Assembly: GCF_001659605.2 (NCBI RefSeq)
Contig: NC_035176.2
Location: forward strand, 30,622,716 to 30,686,715
Length of the DNA stretch: 64,000 nt
Source of the DNA: Manihot esculenta
Taxonomy: Eukaryota; Streptophyta; Magnoliopsida; Malpighiales; Euphorbiaceae
Direction: 5' to 3'
Within the stretch, counting starts at the first letter, position 1, and the number at the start of each line of letters is the position of its first letter. The position numbers were made by a program, and so were the translations under genes. The notes beneath the pieces are model-generated. The model had not been told where the DNA came from. It saw only the letters and a list, made by a program, of their open reading frames with translations, and searched no databases. This document shows positions 53,901 through 64,000 of this stretch, in pieces.

Positions 53901-54300
53901 AATTTTATTTTTTAAATCTTAAAATATCCATATATATCAAAACATCGATATATATTATGTTGAAAATCTAATAAGCCTAGCTAGTTATAATGGTCAATTC
54001 TACCGTCCTAGTGTATATATAGTGACATATATTGATTAATTATTAGGCCCACAAGGTAATATAATAAAATTATTAAATTAAATATTTTATAATAAAATTT
54101 ATATATAATTAATTAAAATATAAATAATAAATACATATTTATACATAAATATTTAATCTAATAAAAGTGAAATTATTCTTATATTATATTTAATTTATTT
54201 TATAAATAAGAAAAATTCAATTGAATTAAAAAATTTTATTAAATATTATATTTGATTTATTTTATAAATATTTTTAGGAAATAACTATTTAAATTCATAA
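50997..54300. other. CKX upstream region and AT-rich DNA
   Basis: The first 300 bp contain the CKX promoter; TATAAATATGCCGC read on the minus strand near 51140-51155 is a plausible TATA box. Beyond this no gene is recognised. A MITE-like repeat lies at 51890-52310; the rest is low-complexity A/T. Confidence 0.45.
51890..52310. mobile_element. MITE-like repeat with CGATTC words
   Basis: Left end GAGTGAGCAGTATTCGATTC; right end in reverse complement GAGTTAGAATTCAATCGGTT. The ends are imperfect inverted repeats, and the body is full of TTCGATTCGGTTC-like words in both orientations. This style of short non-coding repeat is common in plant genomes. A related stretch appears at about 61860-62040. 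Confidence 0.45.
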
Positions 54301-57300
54301 TTGTTCTCTGAAATTCAAACTAGGAGAATGGTGATGTTTACGAATAAGACTTTTTTGTCATACGTGTAGTCAGCTTCTTCATGAACATTACTCTGGAGAA
54401 AGAGTGAGAAAAACATGGGTAGGGACGTGGACTGTGTCGGGGGCTATTGCAAGATACTGAAAATCTTTATGGGGATTGAAGCCACCCCTACAACATCTCG
54501 TGGTCCAAAACTAACAAGATTTCTGTCGCCACCACCGTTCTTCGCCGTCCACCGCCCAAATTAAAACTCTCACGTACTGCAATGCATGGAAAGGAACGCA
54601 TCACAAAACAAACCATACATGTTCATTTTTCTAAGTAATTTTCACTCTCAACTCTTGCTCCTGCTCGAGAAGACAAATTGCAAAATCAAAAGTCCTTGAT
54701 TTCTCAATCACAAGCGGCTTGCTTTTGATTAGAGGTGGGTAGTTTAGAGGAGAAAAAGGGAGGCTAAGTTGGCTAGGCAACGATCAACATGGGACTCGTG
54801 GGTCGACTCTTGTCTGTTCTCTGGAAGTTGATTAGGAGCAGCCAAGATGGAGGATTCATCCTATAAATGGAACCTCCACTCTCCTTCCAAGCGCGTAGTC
54901 ATCACTCTCCTATCTTTTTACTCACAATAGCTTACTATTTTTGTAAGTGGGCCTTAGTTAATTTAACGTTGTCAGCTTTGGTTTTTGGTGAATGTTCGTC
55001 GTCTTCACTGTTTTTTGTCCTCCACTGTTATCAGTGCAGACTTTTTCATGGCCTTTATTGAAATATTTCTTCTGTTATATTAAATATTTATCAAAAAAAA
55101 AAAAATGAAGAAGAGAGATTCTATAGCCGGCTAACCCTGCATTCAGTTTCACATTAGATCAAAATTAAATGGAGATCGATACGAATCAAATTTTAAATTA
55201 ATCGTTTTAAATGGTTTAAGATGATTGAATTAACCTTAATCCTATAAACTATATTCAATTTCGATTATCATCCTTTCAATTTTGAATTAATTAAAAAATA
55301 AAAAAATTATATATTTAACTTAAGACAGTACTACATGAATCGAAACAAGTTGAATTGCTCATAAATAAAAGAGTAAACTGCAATTTAATCTATGCATTTA
55401 AGTAAAATATAAACTTCACTCCCTGCGTTTTTAAAGCTTAATTCTACAATGCATAAAACACAGGGTTCACCTACTTTTTCTAATTTTGAACTATGCACTA
55501 TCCGGGAAAAAAAGAAAAAAACACGCACTGATTTGACTTGGATTGAACTAATGTCCGATCATAATCAGACTCATTTGAATTTAAATTTTTAATATTTAGC
55601 CACCATTTATTTGTGAAAACTAATTTGTTTTTAAAAAAAGATTTTCACAAAAATATTTTACGTCAAAAGTATTGACTAATAAAATAATTTTTTAAAAAAT
55701 TTCAAACACCAAAACATATAAAAAAAATTATTTTTCCACAAAACATTTCTATAAAACAAATGGATCCTTAAACACAATTTTAATATCTTTCACTTAAACT
55801 TTTTTTAAAAAAAAAAATCAAAAAATTTAAAATTGAAGAGTAAAACCTGAAATCTACTTACCATAAGGTTAAGTCTGCAATTGCTTAAATTTTATTTTTA
55901 TAGGTTCATCCAATTAGTATTTAGATTAACAATGAAAAGGGCAGTGGACGAAAATAAAACATGAATATTATCGTTTCAGTCATTAATTATGCATATGAAT
56001 GAGTAAATTATATTCATTCTCCTTAACCTCACCAGAGATTGAAAAATAACTTTGATTCCTTCCCAAGTACTATTTGCTCTTTGTCTTCCAATTTCTCCCC
56101 CAAAGTCTTTAACTTTCTACGTGTACTCAGAGTTGTGTTGTTTATCACAGCTTGGATTTGTTCTTTAGTGACCCTTTTCAGTACCATATCTCTAGAAGAC
56201 TAGAATTTTAAACGATAATCGCTACTCTTGCCTCCTAATTAATGTTCATTATCTAATCTCCATTGACTTGGGTCTTACAAGAGTTTCCTTTTTTTTTAAT
56301 ATCTCATTTATTCTTATGATTAAGCAGATTTCCACTGTGAAATTTTTTTAAAAAAAAAAAAAGATGGGATCCAGCTAATTATAATTATTCTAGTTTCCCT
56401 CCTCTTTCTGAGTTGCAGGTCCATAATAACTCCAAAACCAGTGATTTCTTGAAGAAATTTCCCACAGATCTTGTTTGTCAATTTGTGCAGCTTAATTCCA
56501 ATGGCATCATCACCTTAAGCCCTGATTACCTGTTTCCCAAAGAAACTCAGCTACCAAAAAGCTGAAACAAACCCCACTTTCTCTTTTTTATGTATGTGTA
56601 CTCTTTGATCTTCTCCTATCAATTGAAGCCAGGTGTCTTCATCTATAAGATCACCAACCATCTTTGGTTAGGCACCTGAATTTTATTTAAAAAAATTTAC
56701 CATTTAATCTTTATAATATGATTTTTAATATTAAAAAATATATTAAAATATTCATCAAATATTAAATAATCTTTTAATTAATTTTAATTATTAAATATTT
56801 TACTATATAATATATAAAAAAATTTATTATTTTAATTTTATAAAAATATTTACTAATTAATTTTAAATATTTTAAATCGATAAATATTTTTAAACATTTT
56901 AAAACACAAAGACATTTCAATGTATTATACATTGAAATTCAACCGACTAAGTAGTGAATTTTTTTTATATTATTTTATTTATTTATTTTCTAGGTAAAAC
57001 AAGAAACTCATCCCCAATAAGAGAATCAATTATTGCCCATGTACAAAATACAGCTAGTATGAGCTAGGGCATTGCTCGTTTCTTGCCCTTCCATTTACTC
57101 AAATATAGAGACATTGATGCCTCGGTGGTTTTTTCCGTCTCTGTGATGCTGCGAGACACCCACACTATTGTCATTGTAGCTCCGTTACAGACTAGCAATA
57201 TCTTATTTGGTAGAGAGTCTTGTTTGCTCTGTTACCAGACAATAAACCTTATGTATGTTTGATTTATTATTTTCGTGAATTTTCCACCAACTCTTTCTTG

Positions 57301-58156
57301 GCCATATGAAGAGAAATTCTTGAGTCCTTAGACTCTTATGGGAGTTGGGTACTTCTTCAAATCTCAAAATAATACTAATGTTTAGGAATAGGAAATTTCT
57401 TTTACTTAGTTTTAAACTGATTACACACCTATCCTGTAAGATTGATACATCTCTTAGTATTTCTTTAATTATCTTCTATATTTTGAGAATTAATTATCAA
57501 CTTATGAATGCTAATATTGAATTGATCGAGCATACAACTGGATCAAACACCAAACACTATGTTTTGAAAGAAGGTTTTGGGATAGAGTAGAGATTTTTAA
57601 ATGAATTTGTTCGGGTAGTAATTTTTAACCTTCCTTTCCAATCCACCAAATCCATTGATAGGAGGGGTTTTGATACTTTATTTTCTATAACATATCTTAT
57701 TTTGCTTTAAAAAACTTTCACTCACTCTATCCAAATATATTTTAAGAGAAAATAAGTACAGTTAACCATAAATATCCGTAGCTAAAAGCTATTTTAATTC
57801 AAATTCTGACAAAGACAGGTGTATCTGCCTATTTGACAATTGGGTTAGTTGTTTAGCAACCCAATAAATAAATGTGCCATGTGAAATAGTTGACAAGATA
57901 ATTCGACATGCATAAAATGCTGATTGTGAAATTAGAATGGGAACAGATTAAGAAGTCTGGAAATAGACCTAAATAGTTGAGAATGGCAAGGAGAGAACCA
58001 TATGCAAATGGAAATGGCATAATAGAGACAAAAGAAGCAGGTGAAGAATAATTAGCATGGGACACAAACTGACTTGGTCAAGGGAAAGTTGTCTTAGAAC
58101 ATTCAAACCATTTCAGACAAAGAGGAAAGTGAAAAAAAGAAGAAAAAAAAAAAACA
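54301..58156. other. Intergenic region, no gene seen
   Basis: Mixed composition, no frame with recognisable domains. 55371-55390 (GAGTAAACTGCAATTTAATC) matches the MULE terminal repeat seen at 33894, so a related broken end lies here. Small open frames at 54867 and 57345 have no features of real genes. Confidence 0.4.
55371..55500 (+). mobile_element. Isolated MULE-type terminus
   Basis: GAGTAAACTGCAATTTAATC differs from the right terminus of the Pack-MULE by only two bases in twenty. The matching opposite end was not found downstream. Confidence 0.4.
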
Positions 58157-58192
58157 CATTCACATTTCACATTTCACATTCACATTCACACA
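58157..58192. repeat. Short CACATT/CACATTT tandem array
   Basis: Six CACATT-like units with variable T count. Confidence 0.8.
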
Positions 58193-59272
58193 CGGACAAG
58201 ATATGCATCATCGATTAGACATGAATGAAATGATGGGGTATATGGGTGGTCTGGACCAGGCTGTTTGAAGATGTTGAAGACCATGACAAAAAGATAAGGT
58301 GGATTACAGTTATAGAAAAGCTTGATAGAAGCTGGCTATATTGACTTAAAGACACTCCAAACTTATGAGTTTGCTAGGACCTGTAAAACACTTTCTACTT
58401 TACACAATACAGGTTTTGAGAGTAGTAAAATGCTATTGTTCTTAAATATTAGCCCCAGTGCAACAAAATGCTTCATACTTTATATGGCGAGATGCCTCAC
58501 GCTGAAAAATTATAATATAAGCCTAAAATACCACCTCATTTTTATGAGGTGGTACAACCAACTAATAGTACTAAGACATATCAATAATTTAATTAAAGAA
58601 TCAACATTTAATGAATTTAAATTTGTCTTGAACTATCATATAAGCCATGAACGTCTTAGTGAAGGTGTGAGTTTTGGTAGTTGGTTTTGAATTATGTGAT
58701 AATTTATTATATTATTATTAGTTGAGTGTACTACCTCTGTTTGATGAACTGGTATGCTAAGAGCATTCAATAAGAAAATTTCTCTCTCTTGATAATAATT
58801 GCTTCAGTTTTTCCAAGTTTTCTTCCAATAGGCAAGCAACAGCAATGCATTTTTTAGTCCTTTTTCACTTGTGTTGTTTTCAATTGTGTTTCATACCTTC
58901 CACGTGGTTTTCTGCAAAGTTATACTTCCTTTTTTCCTCTCTCTGCCAATTGCTCATATTCTCCAAATTTTGATATCACTTAATTTACTGTCCGCTCTGC
59001 TGAGTGCTGATTCACCTTCGCTAATACTTGAATCATGTGAAAAAAATGGACTAGAAAGCTGAGTTCAATTCCCCATCCCCGCAGCATGATATGTTGGACA
59101 AAATGCCAGAAGGTACAAACAGAACAAGATCCATCAATGATCAACCAAATCTAACAATTTTCCCTACACGATTCACTGTCCTCCAAAATTCTTTACACAA
59201 TTAGCTACCAACTCATTGTTTTGCATCAGCACATAGAGTGAGTAATGGGATCAAGTAAACAATAGCTCAAAT
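58193..59272. other. Intergenic region with a hairpin
   Basis: No recognisable gene. A perfect hairpin is at 58529-58554. A 122-codon plus-strand frame (58322-58690) runs across it and has no domain. Confidence 0.4.
58529..58554. repeat. Perfect 11-bp stem hairpin
   Basis: TACCACCTCAT, loop TTTT, ATGAGGTGGTA. The stem has no mismatch. Confidence 0.85.
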
Positions 59273-59284
59273 TGTTGGTAGGAT

Positions 59285-60023
59285 ACCATCAAGATTCTTC
59301 TATTTCTAGTCTGCTGGGAAGGTGATTTTCTCTCAATTGTTTTTATCTCAATGGATGTTGTGTTATTTTGTGATATTTTCAGATCTAGTTTTCCTAGTAA
59401 AGGATTAGCTTCAGGGATTCGAAAGCTTAGCTTGGTAGGTCTAGTTTTTGAGTCCACCACTTTTAGATATAGTTATGGGGGAAGCTCTGAAATAGGTGAT
59501 AGCGCGACATCTGTGAGCGACATGCAGGCCCCTCTTCTGAGACTGCACTGTCAAGGCTTCTCCCCCTTGTTGCTGTTGATGAGAGGGCCGAAGCACCTTT
59601 TGGTGGAGGGTTTCTCTTTATCTGAGTTTCTTTGTGTGGATTTATATGACTAGCCTAGTTTTACTGGGTTCAAAGAGAGCAACTTCTTCCGATTTAAGAG
59701 AAATGATTTGCTTGGTGCAGACTTACACCTGTTAGACCCAGCCATGTATGGTTCTAGTGACAGTAGGTCCCTACTATCTTTGGACTCTAATGGTTGGGTA
59801 TGGGTTACTAATGCTGGTGTTAACAGCATTGTGCAACATGAAGACTTCAACTATGCTCCCATAGACCCAGGGTTTGACTGAAAAGGTTGTAGGCTTGATT
59901 GTTTGAACTGGGTAATTATGTTGGGTTTTCCTTATTTTCCAGCCCTTGGGCCTCATGTGGTGTACCTCTACGCGAATTGGTTGGGGCTTTAATGCAATGT
60001 AAATTTGAAGTTTCAAAAAAAAA
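59285..60023 (+). mobile_element. LINE-like or other poly(A) retroposon insertion
   Basis: The block ends in a short A run (about 60015-60023) and is flanked by TGTTGGTAGGAT (59273-59284) and TGTCGGTAGGAT (60024-60035), eleven of twelve bases equal, as target-site duplications made by target-primed reverse transcription. Composition is more balanced than the surroundings. No intact frame; it may be the 3' end of a 5'-truncated LINE or a processed copy of some transcript. Confidence 0.5.
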
Positions 60024-60035
60024 TGTCGGTAGGAT

Positions 60036-62884
60036 TGCATCTTAAAATTGGTTATTCATAGTTTGTTATTTATTTCAGTAAAAATAAAAAATAAAAACAA
60101 AAAATAACGGACAAATCCTGAGTAAAAGTGAATGACAATGCAACCACTTCCTGCAATCGTTTACCATGCTCAAGGTGAAAAAAACTGTTTTTTATGCATT
60201 CAAAATGCTCTGAGACTGTTCATATCTAAGTCATCATAGATTTGTTTGTGGACTCTCACAGGACCTATGCATATGCTAAACCTCCTTTTCAACTAAATTC
60301 ATGGATGAAGGGAGTACAAAATCTAATATAAAACAAAACTAACATGCTAAACCAACCCTCAATCTAAATTACAGGTCAGATCTAGCCATCATTGTTGTTA
60401 GGCAAATTCAAAAATACTTGCATTGCCCTGAGGCACACATAAAAGCCTTAACCTCCCTGTAGCAGCAATTATATCAGCAGGATAAACTATGCTGTAGCAT
60501 ACTGTGAAAAAACGGTTGCTTATGAAGGATTCAACTCAGCAGCTTTCAGTATTTTTTTTTTTTTAAAAAAAAAAAAGCGCAATCGGCACATGTAACATGC
60601 CTGTACAAATTCTAGCTATTAATAAAAGACATATCCAGTTCCAAAACAAAGGAGATTTAAGGAGTGACAAAATGTTTTGGTCCTGATTAGATTCTATTCA
60701 GCAGTCCACTTACCTTGAGACAGCATCAAGTTTGGAAAGTGCCAGGCTAAGAGGAAGATGCCACACTCAATAACAGTTGTACTTATGATTCAGAATCAAG
60801 CAGCTGGGACCTTCTTACCATCTTCAATAAAATAAATTGCAGCTTCTGGGACCTGAGAGAAGAAAATGACGGGAAAAACCTATTTAGTCAATGTATCACA
60901 ATTCCCTATTCAGTGATTCTGAGATATGACATCTCTTTCGGCTATACAAGTAATAATGAGTAAAGTGGGGAAAAAGGCATAAATGTCAAATCTCAAAAGA
61001 CAGTGGGGTTAAATTTACAAAGAGTACAATATTATCGCACCAGGGTTGGGATGCAAGCACTATATCAAAATGCATTTATCAGAATAAAACTCTATGATTT
61101 TCCATGGGAAATCAGAGCACTGTTTTCAATCCTTGTATCAGCTTTCCTGCAACTGGTTCACAGAAGATTACTGCAGGAAGGTTATGCCCTCAAGTAAAGA
61201 TCCCAACCATGGTAAAGCACTCAAACCTACCAATTACCGAGGGTAGAGTAAGTCAACACACTCATGCTCCAGATAACATGCAAAGATTAGAAGTATTGTT
61301 TTGACTCCCATTTCAGTTCTCTTATCAAAGTGGAGTACAACAGATCTAGTGTATTTCAGTGTTCAATAAGAATATATCATTAAAGAAACATAACCATAAC
61401 TACATATTGAGCATAACCTAAGGAAACAAAATGGAATATAGTTAGTACATCTTTGGTTAACATTTTTTGTTTTTTGAAATCAATAAGAATAATCCACTCC
61501 TTAACAAAGGATCATTGCATTTCCTTTACCCTTCGTTTGTCATAATTCATTTTGTACGAAAAGAATTCAAATAAATTTTTGCAAAATCATGCATGATGTC
61601 AACTTCTTTTAAGATGAAAGGAATTGAATTCTATTCCAAAAAAGAGAATTGTTAGAAAAAAGATCAATTGAATTAAATTCTTGACTAATTATTGATTCTA
61701 AACGGAGGGATAGTGAATTCTTTAGCTTCACTATTTTGTTGATTCATTGAAGGAAACAAGTTGGCAATAAACTTATGTTTCAACAAAAGTACCCAAAAAG
61801 AGAAAATGAGATACCCTGCATTTCGTTTTCCTTGCTCACAAGCAACACTCTGGCTGAGGATGGGCATAATTCAGTTCAATCGGAAAACCACTGGACGAAT
61901 TTAGATAGAAAATTTGGTACAGTTAATTCAAAAACTCAGTTTGATTCAGTTCGGTTAAGATATTTGAATTTTTGGTTTATTCGGTTCGGTTTCGTATTTG
62001 ACAGAAAATATTCAGAAGAACAGAACCAAACTAATATACCTCAAATGTGAAGATACATGGCTTTTTGGATTCTGCATTGGAGTCCTACAAAAATAACTTT
62101 CTTTAATTTGATTAGATCCAGCCATCCATTTGAAATGACCATGGCCATCCAATCTCACTATATATTCATACATACTCTCCTGAACCCTAGCCATTAGCCT
62201 GCTCATCCGCATCCCATCAACTATATTCATCTCTGCAATTTTCTCCCTTTGTCAGTTCATCTTGCAACATCTCCTCTTCCTTATCTCCTTTTTCTAATAT
62301 ATTCACTTCCTTCTCTCCTTTTTCTCATATCTTCTCTTGGTGTTGCCTTCTTCTTCCACATCTTGATATCCCTTTATCTTCCTTCCTTTATTTTCTTCAA
62401 AATCTCTCTTTATCTCTCTTATTTCGCACAGTAGCTGCTGAACTGCATGTGCAACATCTAAATTCTTCAATGGCAATGGGTTTGTAATATCTGGAATTCT
62501 GAATATTCATGGAATTCCACCCTCCAACCTTCCTTTTTTCCTGAAATTTGTAATGTTTCTGTAAGCTTGACATTTAATTTTATTTGTTTTTTGAGTAATC
62601 AGTTTTGCTCAGGTTCAATTCATCTTCCTGAAATTTGAAATATTCCTTTCTTTCATTTATTTGTTTTTTTGGGTTCTGGGTAGACAATAGACACATCATT
62701 GAATGGTATTTTACTTGTGCTTTGGTATTTTGAGCTGTTTTCTTTCCGTATTGATGTTTTGAGCATCAAAACTTCAAAGACTGACTAGTTGCAAAGGAGC
62801 TCTTTGTTGTGTGCCCTTAAATAGGATCTCGTCACAGGTCGATTTTCCCTTGTTAATGTTTCTGCTTTTTTTTTAGGAACCTAT
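60036..62884. other. Intergenic region, no firm gene
   Basis: Contains a T14/A12 run (about 60550-60576), a possible terminal coding exon at 60796-60852 on the minus strand, and CGGTTCGGTT-rich repeat sequence at about 61860-62040 like the MITE at 51.9 kb. The CT-rich DNA at 62230-62450 looks like a leader, but no gene follows. Confidence 0.35.
60796..60852 (-). CDS. Possible terminal exon of an unrecognised gene
   Basis: On the minus strand a good acceptor (TCTCTCAG) is followed by an in-frame stretch of 18 residues, VPEAAIYFIEDGKKVPAA, and a stop. It reads like the end of a small protein. No matching upstream exon was found up to 62 kb, so the gene is not established; it may be a chance frame or part of a decayed gene. 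Confidence 0.22.
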   Translation of the reverse strand, partial: VPEAAIYFIEDGKKVPAA

Positions 62885-63168
62885 TGTGAAATAAATTGAA
62901 AACTCGCTTGAGAGGATTCTCGGATCTCATAAATGGATGAAAAAAAATTTTTTGAATGTTTTATTCAATGATCTCAAGTGCCTTTTTATAGTGAAGGTTA
63001 CATTCAGATTGCATCAACATTTGAATTTAAAATACTTCCTATTTCTATTAAAATCTAAAATTTAAAAATTAAACTAAAAATGGCAACTAAAAAATCAATA
63101 CTGATCTTATTTGTTACAACCACTTTATCAGATTCTATCAAATAGAAGGATAATGCGTATCCGTAACA
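62885..63168 (-). mobile_element. 3' LTR of a Ty3/gypsy-like element
   Basis: Read on the minus strand it starts TGTTACGGATACG and ends TTTCACA. It contains CTATAAAAAGGCACTTGAGA, a TATA box typical of such LTRs. A purine-rich AAGAAGGGGTAA directly precedes the start, which suits a polypurine tract. The 5' LTR would lie beyond the right edge of the window. Confidence 0.6.
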
Positions 63169-64000
63169 TTACCCCTTCTTGGAGAAAGGAGACCATAGAT
63201 CCTTCAACTCCATCCAAAATAATTTTTTGCACTGATGGTTATAGCAAAGGCCTTTAGCTCGATGTTTAGTCATTTATGTCCTGCTAAGTCTTTTGACAAA
63301 TAGCTCGACGTTTAGTCATTTCTGTCCTGCTAAGTCTTTTGACAAATGGAATTAAGGTGCTTATGATATTTGAAGATGCTGCATTATTATTTCCCATAAA
63401 CTCATGAGTTAAATGGTGCAGACCCTTGAAATAAGCTATCATCATCTAACCCAATTGTTTTTTCTTCTCGAATGTTTGAACAAAATTCATTATTGTAACT
63501 CAATTGGAAGGGTTTTGTAGCTCCACCTCAAGCCAAATTCAAGCCGAATAGTCTCAGACGATTTTATAGTAAAAAAGTCAACTTGTTGGTTGGTTCAAAC
63601 AGTTGTTGCTTTTGCCAATAAGGATTGAAATTGGCAAAATTGGCGTTGATAGTCTTCTACTTATCCAACTTGCTTCAAATTCACCAACTCCCCCAAGGCG
63701 TTGCTATAAAAAGGAGGACCGAATCACAAGTTGTTGTTATCCTTGAACACTTGCCATGTCATTCCAGTCTTCTTGTTGAAATCTGTAAAACCAAAATTGA
63801 GACTCACCAGTAAGATGGAAGGTAGCTAGACTTGGAAGGTAGCTAGACTAACTTTTTCTACTTCCAACGTTTGTTGATTATGAAAAAATTGTTCACAGCG
63901 ATTGAGCCATCCAAACGGGTCATTGGAGCCATCAAATGTGGGAAAGCAAGGTTTCGTATATCTAGGCACTACTACGCGCCCTTCAAAACGATCATTATTT
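63169..64000 (-). mobile_element. Degenerate gag region of the gypsy-like element
   Basis: From the right edge, the minus strand encodes CFPTFDGSNDPFGWLNRCEQ and more, the familiar N-terminal core of plant Ty3/gypsy Gag. The frame then breaks: a short duplication (AAGGTAGCTAGACTTGG/AAGGTAGCTAGAC, about 63821-63850) and stops interrupt it. No protease, reverse transcriptase or integrase lies between gag and the LTR, so the element is internally deleted. A 46-bp tandem repeat occurs at 63255-63346. Confidence 0.65.
63255..63346. repeat. 46-bp tandem repeat, two units
   Basis: 63255-63300 and 63301-63346 are identical except for two bases. Both start TAGCTCGA and end CTTTTGACAAA. Confidence 0.9.

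Overview
The window is nuclear DNA from a flowering plant. Every gene is split by introns with GT-AG (in one case GC-AG) borders, the gaps are very AT-rich, and the gaps hold LTR retrotransposon, MULE and LINE-like debris. The protein types (NPR1, plant class A HSF, mitochondrial RecA, CRM-domain splicing factor, cytokinin dehydrogenase) are plant-specific. Resemblance of several proteins to Euphorbiaceae or poplar relatives suggests a eudicot, perhaps Malpighiales; that is inference from memory. Exon borders below were placed by hand from reading frame, splice sites and remembered family alignments, not from transcripts.

Layout. 0.9-4.5 kb (+): NPR1-type salicylic-acid co-regulator, 4 exons. 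4.9-6.7 kb (-): class A heat stress transcription factor, probably HsfA9, tail to tail with NPR1. 6.7-9.5 kb: AT-rich gap. 9.5-13.3 kb (+): NAP1 histone chaperone, 12 exons, with one GC-AG intron, one 15-nt exon and a C-terminal farnesylation box. 13.3-16.3 kb: AT-rich gap with small tandem repeats. 16.3-20.2 kb (+): mitochondrial RecA (RECA3-like), 8 exons. 20.2-28.7 kb: long gene-poor stretch with a 340-bp duplicated segment. 28.7-31.5 kb (-): bHLH041-type transcription factor, 8 exons. 32.7-33.9 kb: Pack-MULE with a perfect 9-bp target duplication and a captured, broken piece of a chromatin-factor gene. 35.1-39.1 kb (+): small serine hydrolase of the alpha/beta fold. 40.7-44.9 kb (-): CFM3-type chloroplast group II intron splicing factor with three CRM domains. 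46-48 kb: collapsed LTR retrotransposon. 48.6-51.0 kb (-): cytokinin oxidase/dehydrogenase, 5 exons, with a substitution in the FAD-linking motif. 51-64 kb: no convincing gene; a MITE-like repeat, a LINE-like insertion, a perfect hairpin and, at the right edge, the 3' end of a Ty3/gypsy element.

The eight genes do not form one pathway. Three are regulators (NPR1, HSF, bHLH), two act on organelle nucleic acids (RECA3, CFM3), one on chromatin (NAP1), and two are enzymes (hydrolase, CKX). This looks like ordinary plant gene order. I did not find a convincing new multi-gene system. The most informative items are the Pack-MULE, the CKX motif change, the GC-AG intron and the NPR1 motif set.
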